A stretch of 64,000 bases of DNA from Rhodobium gokarnense (GTDB lineage Bacteria > Pseudomonadota > Alphaproteobacteria > Rhizobiales > Rhodobiaceae). A program made the position numbers and the translations under genes. The first letter of the stretch is position 1. Every line of letters begins with the position of its first letter. Location of the stretch: assembly GCF_025961475.1 (NCBI RefSeq), contig NZ_JAOQNS010000016.1, forward strand, positions 1 through 64,000, given 5' to 3'. The notes under the pieces were generated by a model. It was not told the origin of the DNA. It was given only the letters and a program-made list of their open reading frames with translations, and made no database searches. Below, piece by piece: positions 16,921 to 27,926 of the stretch.

Positions 16921-17838
16921 ATGACCCGCACCATCGTCGCCTCCGCCACCAGGGAAGCCGTCATCGGCTTCGATGCACCGTTCTGCGTCATCGGCGAACG
17001 CATCAACCCGACCGGCCGCAAGAAGCTTGCCGCGGAAATGCAGGACGGCGACTTCTCCACCGTGGAAGCCGACGCCATCGCCCAGGTCGCGGCCGGCGCG
17101 ACGATGCTCGACGTCAATGCGGGCGTCACCTCGGTCGACCCGAACGTGACGGAGCCGCCGCTCCTGGCCAAGACCGTGGAACTGGTTCAGAACCTCGTCG
17201 ACGTGCCGCTGTCGCTCGATTCCTCGGTCTCGGCCGCGCTCGAAGCCGGGCTCCAGGTCTGCAAGGGCCGGCCGCTGATCAACTCCGTTACCGGCGAGGA
17301 GGAGAAGCTGGAGCTGATCCTGCCGCTGGTGAAGAAATACGACGTGCCGGTGGTGGCGATCTCCAATGACGAGAACGGCATTTCCGAAGACCCGGACGTG
17401 CGCTTTGCGGTCGCCAAGAAGATCGTGGAGCGGGCGCAGGACTTCGGCATCAAGCCGGAGGACATCGTCGTCGATCCGCTGGTGATGCCGATCGGCGCCA
17501 TGGCGACCGCCGGGCTGCAGGTGTTCGCGCTGGTGCGCCGGCTGCGCGAGGAGCTGAGGGTCAACACGACCTGCGGCGCCTCCAACGTCTCCTTCGGCCT
17601 GCCGCACCGTCATGGCATCAACGCCGCCTTCCTGCCGATGGCGATCGCCTCGGGCATGACGTCGGCGATCATGAACCCGCTGAGGCCCCAGGAGATGGAA
17701 GCGGTGCGCGCGGCCGACGTGCTGATGTCGACCGACAGGAACTGCGCCACCTGGATCCGCACCTATCGCGAACCCGCCCCCGAGGGTGACGGCGCGGCGG
17801 GCGGCCGGCGCGAACGGCGCCGGCGCCGGGCCGGCTGA
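16921..17838 (+). CDS. Methyltetrahydrofolate:corrinoid methyltransferase
   Basis: This 305-aa protein is a pterin-binding (DHPS-like TIM barrel) methyltransferase of the MtgA/AcsE/MtvA group. Visible blocks are FCVIGERINPTGRKKL (residues about 21-36), MLDVNAGV, PLSLDSS, NSVTGEEEK and VDPLVMPIG. It moves the methyl group from the corrinoid protein to tetrahydrofolate, feeding one-carbon metabolism. The last dozen residues (GGRRERRRRRAG) are a basic tail outside the barrel. It is followed after 7 bp by the reactivase gene. Confidence 0.93.
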   Translation: MTRTIVASATREAVIGFDAPFCVIGERINPTGRKKLAAEMQDGDFSTVEADAIAQVAAGATMLDVNAGVTSVDPNVTEPPLLAKTVELVQNLVDVPLSLDSSVSAALEAGLQVCKGRPLINSVTGEEEKLELILPLVKKYDVPVVAISNDENGISEDPDVRFAVAKKIVERAQDFGIKPEDIVVDPLVMPIGAMATAGLQVFALVRRLREELRVNTTCGASNVSFGLPHRHGINAAFLPMAIASGMTSAIMNPLRPQEMEAVRAADVLMSTDRNCATWIRTYREPAPEGDGAAGGRRERRRRRAG

Positions 17839-17845
17839 GCCCGCA

Positions 17846-19927
17846 ATGGCCGAGGAGCGTCCCCCGGAGAGCGAGACGGCCCGCGTGGTGTTCCTGCCGA
17901 GCGGCCGGCGGGGCACGTTTGCGCACGGCACGACGCTCTTGGATGCGGCGCGCTCGCTCGGCGTCTATCTGGAATCGGCCTGCGGCGGGCGGGCGATCTG
18001 CGGGCGCTGCCAACTCCTTCCGGTCTTCGGATCCTTTGCCAAGCACAACATTGAGTCCCAGCCCGACCACATCACCGCCTTTTCGGACGTGGAGGCCCGG
18101 TTCAAGACCGATTTCGGGCTGAGGCCCGACCGGCGCCTCGGCTGCCAGACGCGCATCCTCGGCGACATGGTCGTCGACGTGCCGCCGGATTCCGAAATGC
18201 ACCGGCAGGTCGTGCGCAAGCGCGCCGAGGGCCGCAAGCTGCCGCTTCATCCGGCCACAAAGCTCTACACCGTCGCCGTCGACGAGCCGGACATGCACCA
18301 TCCGAGCGGCGATCTGGAACGGCTGGTCACAGCGCTGGAAAGCCGCTTCGAGGTCAAGGTCGAGCGCTGCGCGCCCTCTGTGCTGCGGTCCCTGCAAAAG
18401 ACCCTTCGCGCCGGCGACTGGAAGGTCACCGTCGCCGTCCATGACGACGGACGGGGGCCGCCGACGATCGTCGCCGCCTGGCCCGGCAGCCACAACAAGC
18501 TCCTCGGCATTGCCGTCGATGTCGGCTCGACCACCATCGCCTGCCACCTGATGGACCTCAACCGAGGCCGCACCCTCACCTCCTCCGGCATCATGAACCC
18601 GCAGATCCGCTTCGGCGAGGACCTGATGAGCCGGGTCTCCTACATCATGATGAACCCGGACAGCCTTGACGATCTGGTCGGCGCGGTGCGCGAGGCGATC
18701 GACGCGCTCGTCGGCAAGGTCGTCGCCGATGTGGGCGCGGAGCGCAGCGACGTCCTGGAAGCCGTCTTCGTCGGCAATCCGGTGATGCACCACCTGCTGC
18801 TGGGCATCGACCCGACGGAGCTCGGAGGGGCGCCCTTTGCGCTCGCCACTTCCGGGGCTCAGACCCTTGCCGCCAGCGACCTCGCCCTGGAACTCGCAAG
18901 AGGCGCCAGCGTCTACACCCTTCCCTGCATCGCCGGCCATGTGGGCGCCGATGCCGCCGCTGTCATCCTCTCCGAAAAGCCCTACCGGGACGATCTCCTG
19001 ACGCTGATCGTCGATGTCGGCACCAATGCGGAGATCGTGCTCGGCAATTCGGAGCGCGTGCTTGCCTGTTCCTCGCCGACCGGGCCGGCATTCGAAGGCG
19101 CCGAACTGACCTCCGGCCAACGGGCGGCCCCCGGCGCCATCGAGCGCGTGCGGATCGATGCGGAGACGCTGGAGCCGCGCTTCAAGGTCATCGGCTGCGA
19201 TCTGTGGTCGACCGAGGACGGCTTCGAGGAGGCCGTCGCGGTCACCGGCGTTACCGGCATCTGCGGCTCCGGCATCATCGAGGCGATCGGCGAGATGTTC
19301 CTTGCCGGCCTCCTCACCACCGACGGCATCATCGACGGCGCCAAGGCCGCCGTCTCTCCCCGCGTCGTCGGCGACGGGCGGACCTTTTCCTACGTCCTCG
19401 CCGATGGCCCCCCGGCCCTTCGCATCACCCAGAACGACATCCGCGCCATCCAGCTTGCCAAGGCCGCGCTGCGCGCCGGCATCCAGCTCCTGATGGACCG
19501 GCTCGGCGCCGCCTCCGTCGACCGGATCCGGCTCGCCGGCGCCTTCGGCAGCCATATCGACGTCAAATACGCCATGCTGCTCGGCATGATCCCGGACTGT
19601 GACCTCGACAAGGTCACTTCCATCGGCAATGCGGCCGGCACCGGCGCCCAGATGGCGCTGCTCGATACGCGCGCCCGGACCGAGATCGAGGACGTTGTGA
19701 CCCGCATCGAGAAGGTGGAAACGGCCGTGGAGCCCGCCTTCCAGGAGCATTTCGTCGCCGCCATGGCGATCCCCCACAAGACCGACCCCTATGCCCGGCT
19801 CGCCTCGAAAGTACCGCTGCCGGAGCGCACGGCATCGGCCGGGGCGGCGCGCGGCGGCGAGCGGCGCCGGCGGCGGCGCGGCACCCCACAAGCAAGAACC
19901 GGCGAGACCCAGCCGGACGAGACCTGA
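17846..19927 (+). CDS. [2Fe-2S]/ASKHA corrinoid reactivation protein (RamA-like, DUF4445)
   Basis: This 693-aa protein restores Co(II) corrinoid to active Co(I). The N-terminal ferredoxin domain carries C46, C52, C55 and C100 (SACGGRAICGRCQL and LGCQT). The C-terminal ASKHA ATPase begins with GIAVDVGSTTIACHL near residue 230 and continues with DVGTNAEIVLGN and GICGSGIIEA. The ATG at 17846 was chosen from the operon spacing. The protein ends with an arginine-rich tail (RGGERRRRRRGTP). In aerobes such a reactivase is needed because cobalt oxidises easily. Confidence 0.92.
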   Translation: MAEERPPESETARVVFLPSGRRGTFAHGTTLLDAARSLGVYLESACGGRAICGRCQLLPVFGSFAKHNIESQPDHITAFSDVEARFKTDFGLRPDRRLGCQTRILGDMVVDVPPDSEMHRQVVRKRAEGRKLPLHPATKLYTVAVDEPDMHHPSGDLERLVTALESRFEVKVERCAPSVLRSLQKTLRAGDWKVTVAVHDDGRGPPTIVAAWPGSHNKLLGIAVDVGSTTIACHLMDLNRGRTLTSSGIMNPQIRFGEDLMSRVSYIMMNPDSLDDLVGAVREAIDALVGKVVADVGAERSDVLEAVFVGNPVMHHLLLGIDPTELGGAPFALATSGAQTLAASDLALELARGASVYTLPCIAGHVGADAAAVILSEKPYRDDLLTLIVDVGTNAEIVLGNSERVLACSSPTGPAFEGAELTSGQRAAPGAIERVRIDAETLEPRFKVIGCDLWSTEDGFEEAVAVTGVTGICGSGIIEAIGEMFLAGLLTTDGIIDGAKAAVSPRVVGDGRTFSYVLADGPPALRITQNDIRAIQLAKAALRAGIQLLMDRLGAASVDRIRLAGAFGSHIDVKYAMLLGMIPDCDLDKVTSIGNAAGTGAQMALLDTRARTEIEDVVTRIEKVETAVEPAFQEHFVAAMAIPHKTDPYARLASKVPLPERTASAGAARGGERRRRRRGTPQARTGETQPDET

Positions 19928-19942
19928 TCTGGAGAAACGGCG

Positions 19943-21493
19943 ATGGCATCAGACACGGAAGGCGCCTCGCGGCGCGGACGGGGCGGGCGCAGCGCCAAGC
20001 GGGCCCAGAGGGATGCCGCGCGCTCGGTGGCGCCGGCCTATCTCACCCGCAGGATCGGCTATGTGGACCTGTTGCGCGAGGAAGAGCTCGACAGGATCGT
20101 CCACCATTCCGACCGCATCCTTGCCGAGGTCGGCATCGAGTTCCGCGGCGATCCCGAAGCCCTCGCCCTCTGGAAGGGAACGGCGGCGGAGATCGACGGC
20201 GAGCGGGTGCGGTTCCCCAAGGGCATGCTCGACAGGATCATCGCCGAGAACGTCCAGCCGGTGTTCACCCAGCACGCCCGCAATCCGGCCCGGTCGGTCC
20301 AGATCGGCGGCGACCATACCGTTTTCGTGCCCGCTTACGGCCCGCCTTTCGTGCGCGACCTTGAGGGTGGGCGGCGCTACGCCTCGCTGAAGGATTTCGA
20401 GAACTTCGTCAAGCTCGCCTATATGACGCCGCACCTGCACCATTCGGGGGGCACGATCTGCGAGCCGGTCGAGATCCCGGTCAACAAGCGCCATCTGGAC
20501 ATGGTCTATGCCCATATGCGCTGGTCCGACAAGCCGTTCATGGGCTCCGTAACGGCGCCGGAGCGGGCCCAGGACACCGTGGAGATGTGCAAGGTCCTGT
20601 TCGGTGCCGACTTCGTCGACCAGAACTGCGTCGTCACCAACCTCATCAACATCAACTCGCCGCTCGTCTTCGACAACGTCATGTCGTCGGCGCTCCGGGT
20701 CTATGCCGCGGCCAACCAGTGCTGCATCGTCACGCCGTTCATCCTCGGCGGCGCCATGGGGCCGGTGACGATCGCCGCCGCGCTCGCCCAGGCCCATGCG
20801 GAAGCGCGGGTCGGCATTGCCCTCACCCAGCTCATCCGGCCGGGGGCGCCGGTGATCTACGGCAACTTCTTTTCCTCGCTGTCGCTGAAGACGGGCGCGC
20901 CGACCTTCGGCATGCCGGAGCCGGCGCTCTCCTATCTCGCCATCGGCCAGCTCGCCCGGCGGATCGGCGTGCCGCTGCGCTGCGGCGGCTCCCTGACGGC
21001 GTCCAAGGTGGCCGATTTCCAGGCCGCCCAAGAGAGCGTCGACTCGCTGGTGCCGGCGGTGCAGTCGGGCGTCAACTTCGTGCTGCACGCCGCCGGCTGG
21101 CTCGAAGGCGGGCTCGTCATGGGCTACGAGAAATTCGTGCTCGATGCCGACCGGCTCGGCATGATGGCGCGCTATCTCGAGGGCATCGACCTCGACGACA
21201 ACGGCTTCGGCATGGACGCCTTCGCCGAGGTCGGGCCCGGCAACCACTTCCTCGGCTGCGCCCACACCATGGCCAATTTCGAGACCGCCTATATCAACCC
21301 GCCGCTGACGGATTCCGAATCCTTCGAGCAGTGGCACGACGGCGGCGAGAAGGACGCCAACATGCGCGCCCACGAGCGCTGGAAGGCGATGCTGGACTCC
21401 TATGTGCCGCCGGAGATCGACCCCGACCGCGACGCGGCGCTTCAGGAGTTCATTTCGAAGCGCAAGGAATCAATGCCCGACGCCTGGCATTAG
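19943..21493 (+). CDS. MttB-superfamily methyltransferase (non-pyrrolysine)
   Basis: This 516-aa protein is a trimethylamine methyltransferase-family TIM-barrel enzyme. Typical blocks are ILAEVGIEFRGDPEAL, HHSGGTICEPVEIP and RCGGSLTASKVADFQAAQES. It would remove a methyl group from a quaternary or tertiary amine and pass it to the corrinoid protein. The frame is continuous without an amber codon, so pyrrolysine is absent, which in studied relatives goes with betaine-type substrates. Residues 1-35 are arginine-rich (RRGRGGRSAKRAQR). GGAG lies eight bases before the ATG. It is the last gene of the operon, convergent with recJ. Confidence 0.9.
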   Translation: MASDTEGASRRGRGGRSAKRAQRDAARSVAPAYLTRRIGYVDLLREEELDRIVHHSDRILAEVGIEFRGDPEALALWKGTAAEIDGERVRFPKGMLDRIIAENVQPVFTQHARNPARSVQIGGDHTVFVPAYGPPFVRDLEGGRRYASLKDFENFVKLAYMTPHLHHSGGTICEPVEIPVNKRHLDMVYAHMRWSDKPFMGSVTAPERAQDTVEMCKVLFGADFVDQNCVVTNLININSPLVFDNVMSSALRVYAAANQCCIVTPFILGGAMGPVTIAAALAQAHAEARVGIALTQLIRPGAPVIYGNFFSSLSLKTGAPTFGMPEPALSYLAIGQLARRIGVPLRCGGSLTASKVADFQAAQESVDSLVPAVQSGVNFVLHAAGWLEGGLVMGYEKFVLDADRLGMMARYLEGIDLDDNGFGMDAFAEVGPGNHFLGCAHTMANFETAYINPPLTDSESFEQWHDGGEKDANMRAHERWKAMLDSYVPPEIDPDRDAALQEFISKRKESMPDAWH

Positions 21494-21524
21494 TTTTTCG
21501 AAAAGGCGGCGATCGCGGTGGGGA

Positions 21525-23348
21525 TCAGCCCTTCAGCGGGTCGGCCGCATCGATAAGCCGGAGCTGGACCTTCTTCTGGCCGCGCCAATGGTCGAGGCCG
21601 ATGGAGCCGGCGAGGTGGAGTGCGCCGCCGCGGGCGGACAGAAGCGCCTCACCGAGAGGCTCTTCCGCGGCGCGGAACGCAATGCCCTTCAGGGAGACGC
21701 CGCCGGAGCCGGCGATGGTGCAGCGGACATGGCCGTTGCCGACGGGCTCGGCATAGGTCACGCGATGTGCGGGAAAGGCGAACACCGGCTGCGGATGCCC
21801 GGCGCCGAAGGGGCCGGCCTTTTCCAGCATCTCGCAGAGTTCCGTCGTCGCGCCGCCGGCGGTCAGCGCGCCGTCGATGGAAAGCGCATCGTTTTCGCGG
21901 GCGGCCATCGCCGCTTCGCCAAGGGCTTCTTCCAAAAAAGCCTCGAAATCTTCCAGCCGGTCTTTTGAGAGCGTCAGGCCGGCGGCCATGGCGTGGCCCC
22001 CGCCCTTGACGAGAAGACCCTCCGCGGCGGCCTTGCGGACCGCCGCACCGAGGTCGACGCCGGAGACGGAGCGGCCGGAACCCGTGCCGGTATCGCCGGA
22101 AAAGGCGATGGCGAAGGCCGGGCGGCGATAGCGCTCCTTCAGGCGCGAGGCGACGAGGCCGACGACGCCGGCGTGCCAGCCCTCGCCATGGGCGACGATG
22201 ACCTGGCGGTTGCCGCCGCTAGCCACGACCGCGACCTGGGCATCGGCTTCTATCAGCGTCTCGGCCTCCAGCGCCTGGCGCTCGGCGTTGAGGGTGTCGA
22301 GCTGGCGCGCGATGTCGGCGGCCTCGGCGGCATCGTCCGACGTCAGCAGCCGCATGCCCATCTCCGCATCGCCGATGCGGCCGCCGGCATTGATGCGGGG
22401 CCCGAGCAAAAAGCCGAGGTGATAGGGAGACGGCGGGCCGGACAGCCGGGCGATGTCGGCGAGCGCGGCGAGCCCGACATTGCCGCGCCGGCGCAGGATG
22501 TCGAGGCCCTGGACGACGAAGGCACGGTTGAGGCCCTTCAGCGGAACGACGTCGGCGACGGTGCCGAGCGCTACGAGATCGAGCCAGGAGATGAGGTTGG
22601 GTTCGGGCGTTCCCGTGCGGGCGTAGAAGCCGCGGCGGCGAAGCTCGCGGTTGACGGCGACGACGGCGAGGAACGTGACGCCGACGGCGGCGAGGTGCCC
22701 CTCGCCGGAGAGGTCGTCCTGGCGGTTCGGATTGACGAGGGCCGAGACCGCCGGAAGGTCGAGCCCGGCCTGGTGGTGATCGAGGACGACGACGTCGAGC
22801 CCGCGTTTCGCCGCCTCCTCGAATGCCGCGCAGGGGCTGGTGCCGCAGTCGACGGTGACGAGGAGTTTTGCACCGGCTTCGGCGAACTCTGAAACCGCTT
22901 CCGGGTTCGGGCCGTAGCCTTCCGCAATACGGTCCGGGATGCGGATGAGAGGATCGGCGCCGAGCGACCTCAGGAAGCGGGCAAGGAGCGCGGATGACGT
23001 GGCACCATCGACGTCGTAGTCGGCGAAGACGGCGATCTGCGTTCCCGCCATCACAGCATCGGCGATGCGGGCGGCCGCAGCGTCCATGTCGGTGAGCACG
23101 GACGGATCGCACATCAGCGTCTTGAGGCGCGGCTCCAAGAAACCTTCGGCGGCATCGGGGGCGACGCCCCGTGCCGCGATCACCCTTGCGATGATGTCGG
23201 GAAGGCCGTGGCGCTGGGCGATGGTCTCGGCCGCCAGGGCCGCGGGCGCATCGAGCCGCTCGCGCCAGACGCGGCCGCTGACGGAGCGGGTGACGCCGAG
23301 AACGGCACGGGTCTCGGGATCGTCACAAAAGCCCGTTGGCTGGAGCAC
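21525..23348 (-). CDS. recJ: Single-stranded-DNA-specific exonuclease RecJ
   Basis: This 607-aa protein has the DHH phosphoesterase domain of RecJ. Motifs are AVFADYDVDGATSSALLARF (residues about 95-115), LVTVDCGTS, VVLDHHQAG and ALVNPN. A DHHA1 domain follows with VKGGGHAMAAGLTL, then the C-terminal OB-like part. RecJ degrades single-stranded DNA 5' to 3' in recombination and mismatch repair. The start is a GTG at 23348, slightly longer than usual (LGVTRSVSGRVW is the usual beginning). It is transcribed after glpX. Confidence 0.95.
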   Translation of the reverse strand: MLQPTGFCDDPETRAVLGVTRSVSGRVWRERLDAPAALAAETIAQRHGLPDIIARVIAARGVAPDAAEGFLEPRLKTLMCDPSVLTDMDAAAARIADAVMAGTQIAVFADYDVDGATSSALLARFLRSLGADPLIRIPDRIAEGYGPNPEAVSEFAEAGAKLLVTVDCGTSPCAAFEEAAKRGLDVVVLDHHQAGLDLPAVSALVNPNRQDDLSGEGHLAAVGVTFLAVVAVNRELRRRGFYARTGTPEPNLISWLDLVALGTVADVVPLKGLNRAFVVQGLDILRRRGNVGLAALADIARLSGPPSPYHLGFLLGPRINAGGRIGDAEMGMRLLTSDDAAEAADIARQLDTLNAERQALEAETLIEADAQVAVVASGGNRQVIVAHGEGWHAGVVGLVASRLKERYRRPAFAIAFSGDTGTGSGRSVSGVDLGAAVRKAAAEGLLVKGGGHAMAAGLTLSKDRLEDFEAFLEEALGEAAMAARENDALSIDGALTAGGATTELCEMLEKAGPFGAGHPQPVFAFPAHRVTYAEPVGNGHVRCTIAGSGGVSLKGIAFRAAEEPLGEALLSARGGALHLAGSIGLDHWRGQKKVQLRLIDAADPLKG

Positions 23349-23413
23349 CGCCGGTGTCCCTCCGGTTCGTCACAAATGTCGGCCGGTCCGGCTGCGCTAG
23401 CCCGTCCCCCGGC

Positions 23414-24406
23414 TCACCTGTTCAGGTGGAATTTTTCCAGCCGGTGGTGGCAGGCATCGACCCAGCGCACGGTGCCGGTGGAGGAGCGCATCACCACGCT
23501 GTGGGTGCGGATCTCGTCGCCGCGGAAATGGACGCCGCGCACGAGATTGCCGTCGGTAACGCCGGTCGCGGCGAAATAGACGTCGGCCGGCACCATGTCC
23601 TCGATGGCGTATTTGCGCTCCACGTCCTTGAGGCCGACGGCCTTGATCCTGTCGCGCTCTTCCTTGTTGCGCGGCACCAGGCGTCCCTGCATCTGGCCGC
23701 CGATGCAACGCAGCGCGGCGGCGGCAAGGATGCCCTCCGAGGCGCCGCCGGTGCCCATATAGATGTCGACGCCGGACCGTTCGGGGCTCGTGGTGTGGAA
23801 GACGCCGGAGACGTCGCCGTCGCCGATGAGGCGGATGGCGGCGCCCGCCTCGCGCACCTCTTCGATGAGGCGCGCGTGGCGCGGCCGGTCGAGGATGCAG
23901 ACCGAGAGGTCCTCGACCGCAACGCCCTTGGCCCTGGCGAGCGCGGCAAGGTTCTCGGCCGGGGTCGCGTCGAGATCGATGAGCCCGTCGGGAAGCCCGC
24001 CGCCGACGGCGATCTTTTCCATGTAGACGTCGGGCACGTTGAGGAAGCTGCCGCCCGTCGCCATGGCGACGACGGTGAGCGCGTTCGGCAGGTTCTTGGC
24101 GCACAGCGTCGCGCCTTCCAGCGCCACGGCGGCGACGTCGACCTCCGGGCCTTTGAGCGTGCCGACCTTCTCGCCGATATAGAGGTGGTCGACGGCGTCC
24201 TCGGCGCCCTCGCCGATGACGATGGTGCCGTCGATCGGCAGGTGGTTGAGTTCGCGCTCCATGGCGTCGATGGCGGCGAGATCGGCGGCGCGCTCGTCGC
24301 CGCGGCCGCGCATCCGGGCGGCGGCCACCGCGGCGCGCTCGGTGACCCGGACCAGCTCGATGGTCAGGATGCGGTCGATTGTGGCGCTGATCTTCTTCTT
24401 CGACAT
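23414..24406 (-). CDS. glpX: Class II fructose-1,6-bisphosphatase
   Basis: This 330-aa GlpX enzyme hydrolyses fructose-1,6-bisphosphate in gluconeogenesis or the Calvin cycle. Family marks are DGTIVIGEGAEDAVDHLYIG (metal site), ATGGSFLNVPDVYMEK, RPRHARLI and YMGTGGASEGILAA. It lies between hom and recJ on the same strand (53 bp after hom). The order hom-glpX-recJ is, from memory, conserved in Hyphomicrobiales. The ATG at 24406 begins the usual MSKKKISATI start. Confidence 0.96.
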   Translation of the reverse strand: MSKKKISATIDRILTIELVRVTERAAVAAARMRGRGDERAADLAAIDAMERELNHLPIDGTIVIGEGAEDAVDHLYIGEKVGTLKGPEVDVAAVALEGATLCAKNLPNALTVVAMATGGSFLNVPDVYMEKIAVGGGLPDGLIDLDATPAENLAALARAKGVAVEDLSVCILDRPRHARLIEEVREAGAAIRLIGDGDVSGVFHTTSPERSGVDIYMGTGGASEGILAAAALRCIGGQMQGRLVPRNKEERDRIKAVGLKDVERKYAIEDMVPADVYFAATGVTDGNLVRGVHFRGDEIRTHSVVMRSSTGTVRWVDACHHRLEKFHLNR

Positions 24407-24459
24407 TCTCTCACCAAAAGGGTCAGAATGGAGTTAAATCAATCCTTTAACGGAGCTAA

Positions 24460-25767
<1,308 letters not shown>

Positions 25768-25805
25768 GGTGAAGGTGGTCCGCTAAAACTGGCGCGCGCC
25801 CGTGG

Positions 25806-27023
25806 CTAACCGCGGGCGCTGATCGGGACCACGTTGTGCAACGTTTCCTCCGCCGTTTCAAGGAACCGGCGCACATTGCGGGCGGCCTGGCGGATTCGCT
25901 GCTCGTTTTCCACCATGGCGATGCGGACATAGCCCTCGCCGTGCTCGCCGAAGCCGATTCCCGGCGCAACGGCGACGTCGGCCTTTTCAACGAGGAGCTT
26001 GGAGAACTCCAGCGAGCCGATCTCGCGGAAGCGTTCCGGCAGCGGCGCCCAGGCGAACATGGAGGCCTCGGGCGCCGGGATCTCCCAGCCGGCGCGGGCG
26101 AAGGCGTCGACCATGGCGTCGCGGCGCTTGCGATAGGTCTCGCGGAACTCGGCAACGCAGTCCTGCGGCCCGTTGAGGGCGGCGGCGGCGGCGACCTGGA
26201 TCGGCGTGAAGGCGCCGTAGTCGAGATAGGATTTTACGCGGGCCAGCGCGGAAATGAGCCGCTCGTTGCCGACGGCAAAGCCCATGCGCCAGCCGGGCAT
26301 GGAATAGGTCTTCGACATGGAGGTGAATTCGACCGCGATGTCCATGGCGCCCGGCACCTGCAACAGCGAGGGCGGCGGCGTCTCGGTGAAATAGATCTCC
26401 GAATAGGCGAGATCGGACAGCACGAAGATCTCGTGCTGGCGGGCGAAGGCGACGACATCGCGATAGAACTCGATGTCGGCGACGCAGGCGGTCGGGTTCG
26501 ACGGGTAGCAGAGGATCACCGCAATCGGCTTCGGCGTCGAATGGTGGATCGCCCGCTCCAGGGCGAAGAAGAAATCCGGGCCCGGCTCGCTCGGGATGGA
26601 GCGGATGACGCCGCCGGCCATCAAAAACCCGAAGGCGTGGATCGGATAGCTCGGATTGGGGACCAGCACCACGTCGCCCGGCGCGGTGATCGCCTGGGCC
26701 ATGTTGGCGAAACCTTCCTTGGAGCCGAGCGTGGCAACGACCTGGGTCTCCGGATCGAGCTTGACGCCGAAGCGGCGGTCGTAATAGGCGGCCTGGGCGC
26801 GGCGCAGGCCCGGAATGCCCTTGGACGCGGAATAGCGGTTGGTGCGCGGCTTGCGCACGGTCTCCACCATCTTCTCCACGATGTGCTCGGGCGTCGGCAG
26901 GTCGGGATTGCCCATGCCGAGGTCGATGATATCGGCGCCGGCGGCACGTGCGCTCGCCTTCAGGCGGTTGACGTGTTCAAAGACGTAAGGCGGCAGGCGG
27001 CGGATCTTGTGGAATTCGTCCAT
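25806..27023 (-). CDS. AlaC-like / LL-diaminopimelate-type class I aminotransferase
   Basis: This is a 405-aa class I PLP aminotransferase. The opening FHKIRRLPPYVFEHVNRLKA, the substrate block DLGMGNPDLPTP, LCYPSNPTA and the PLP lysine in TSMSKTYSMPGWRMGFAVG are those of the AlaC / LL-DAP aminotransferase group. AlaC-type enzymes make alanine from pyruvate and glutamate. Its place directly upstream of hom is common in Hyphomicrobiales and suggests an amino-acid biosynthesis role. The precise substrate cannot be fixed by sequence alone. Confidence 0.88.
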   Translation of the reverse strand: MDEFHKIRRLPPYVFEHVNRLKASARAAGADIIDLGMGNPDLPTPEHIVEKMVETVRKPRTNRYSASKGIPGLRRAQAAYYDRRFGVKLDPETQVVATLGSKEGFANMAQAITAPGDVVLVPNPSYPIHAFGFLMAGGVIRSIPSEPGPDFFFALERAIHHSTPKPIAVILCYPSNPTACVADIEFYRDVVAFARQHEIFVLSDLAYSEIYFTETPPPSLLQVPGAMDIAVEFTSMSKTYSMPGWRMGFAVGNERLISALARVKSYLDYGAFTPIQVAAAAALNGPQDCVAEFRETYRKRRDAMVDAFARAGWEIPAPEASMFAWAPLPERFREIGSLEFSKLLVEKADVAVAPGIGFGEHGEGYVRIAMVENEQRIRQAARNVRRFLETAEETLHNVVPISARG

Positions 27024-27259
27024 TTTCTCGTCCGGAGGCTTGGTCGAACGGCGGCGCAGGCGGCTTTGCAGCGGTTGCGCGGTTCGGAACGGCCCTTGGT
27101 TTCAGAGCGGTCCGGCGGGGCGGCGCGTCAGCGGGCCCGCCGATTCGGCTGTTTTCCCTTGAATCCCGGCATGGTGCCGGACCTGATGCCGCCTTTCAAC
27201 GTGAAATGGCGGTCGGCCCGCGAATTGTCGCTGCAGCACCTGACGGAAGGGAAACGGGG

Positions 27260-27703
27260 TCAGTTGTTCTCGATCTCTTCCAGCGCCTCCTTGCCGTGGC
27301 TCTCGCCGAGGCGTTTCAGACGGGTGGCGAAGGCCGGCCCGCGGGCGCCGGCGCGGGCGGCGTTGCGGGCCGCCAGCGCGCGCAGGTCCTCGATGGTGCG
27401 GTCCTTTTCCTCCTCCTTCAGGAGGTCCGGGCGGCCCGAAGCGTCAAAGACGGGCGCGCCCTCTTGGCGTCCGGACGACGCTGCCGGGGCGACAGGCCGG
27501 GACGTCGCCGGCGCAGCGCCGTCCGAGGGCGCCGCCGGCGCGGCCTCGGTTGCAACCGGCGCGCCGGAGAGGAACCCTTCCGGCAGAAGCTGCATCGGCC
27601 CGTCGTCCGCGCGCGCGTTCCCTACGGCCCCGGCAAGGGCACCGAGGCACAGGAGACACACGGCAAGGCTCCTTCGCGGCAGCGCAACATATTGATCGGT
27701 CAT
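27260..27703 (-). CDS. Hypothetical secreted protein
   Basis: This 147-aa protein has a signal peptide over residues 1-33 (arginines, then SLAVCLLCLGALAGAVGNARA). A low-complexity alanine/proline-rich stretch follows (about 50-85), then a charged helical C-terminal part (KEEEKDRTIEDLRALAARNA...ESHGKEALEEIENN). I recognise no family. It probably acts in the periplasm. The ATG at 27703 was chosen because it starts the signal peptide. It is divergent from phaC. Confidence 0.65.
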   Translation of the reverse strand: MTDQYVALPRRSLAVCLLCLGALAGAVGNARADDGPMQLLPEGFLSGAPVATEAAPAAPSDGAAPATSRPVAPAASSGRQEGAPVFDASGRPDLLKEEEKDRTIEDLRALAARNAARAGARGPAFATRLKRLGESHGKEALEEIENN

Positions 27704-27820
27704 AGGTCTTGCGAATCTCATCGAAGCCGGTATTGCCGGTCCGCCGGCCCCACCGGCTGTCACAGTCACGTGCGATAACACTGCGCACCGTTCGTGGCAA
27801 AAACTCGACGCGCCCTTGCA

Positions 27821-27849
27821 TTGGGCGGTCCATCGCTGCCTATTATAAT
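27821..27849 (+). promoter_or_regulatory. Sigma70-type promoter for phaC
   Basis: TTGGGC (27821-27826), a 17-bp spacer and a perfect TATAAT (27844-27849) lie 78 bp before the chosen phaC start. Confidence 0.65.
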
Positions 27850-27926
27850 CAAAACGGTTGCATCCGGCGGATTCATCGAGCGGAGTTCCCTGAAGAATGC
27901 ACCAGAGTACCGGGGAGGAAACGGGC

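Noticed and set aside
19943-21493. Pyrrolysine-containing MttB (true trimethylamine methyltransferase)
   Set aside because: The frame is continuous with no in-frame amber codon, and no pyl genes are in the window.
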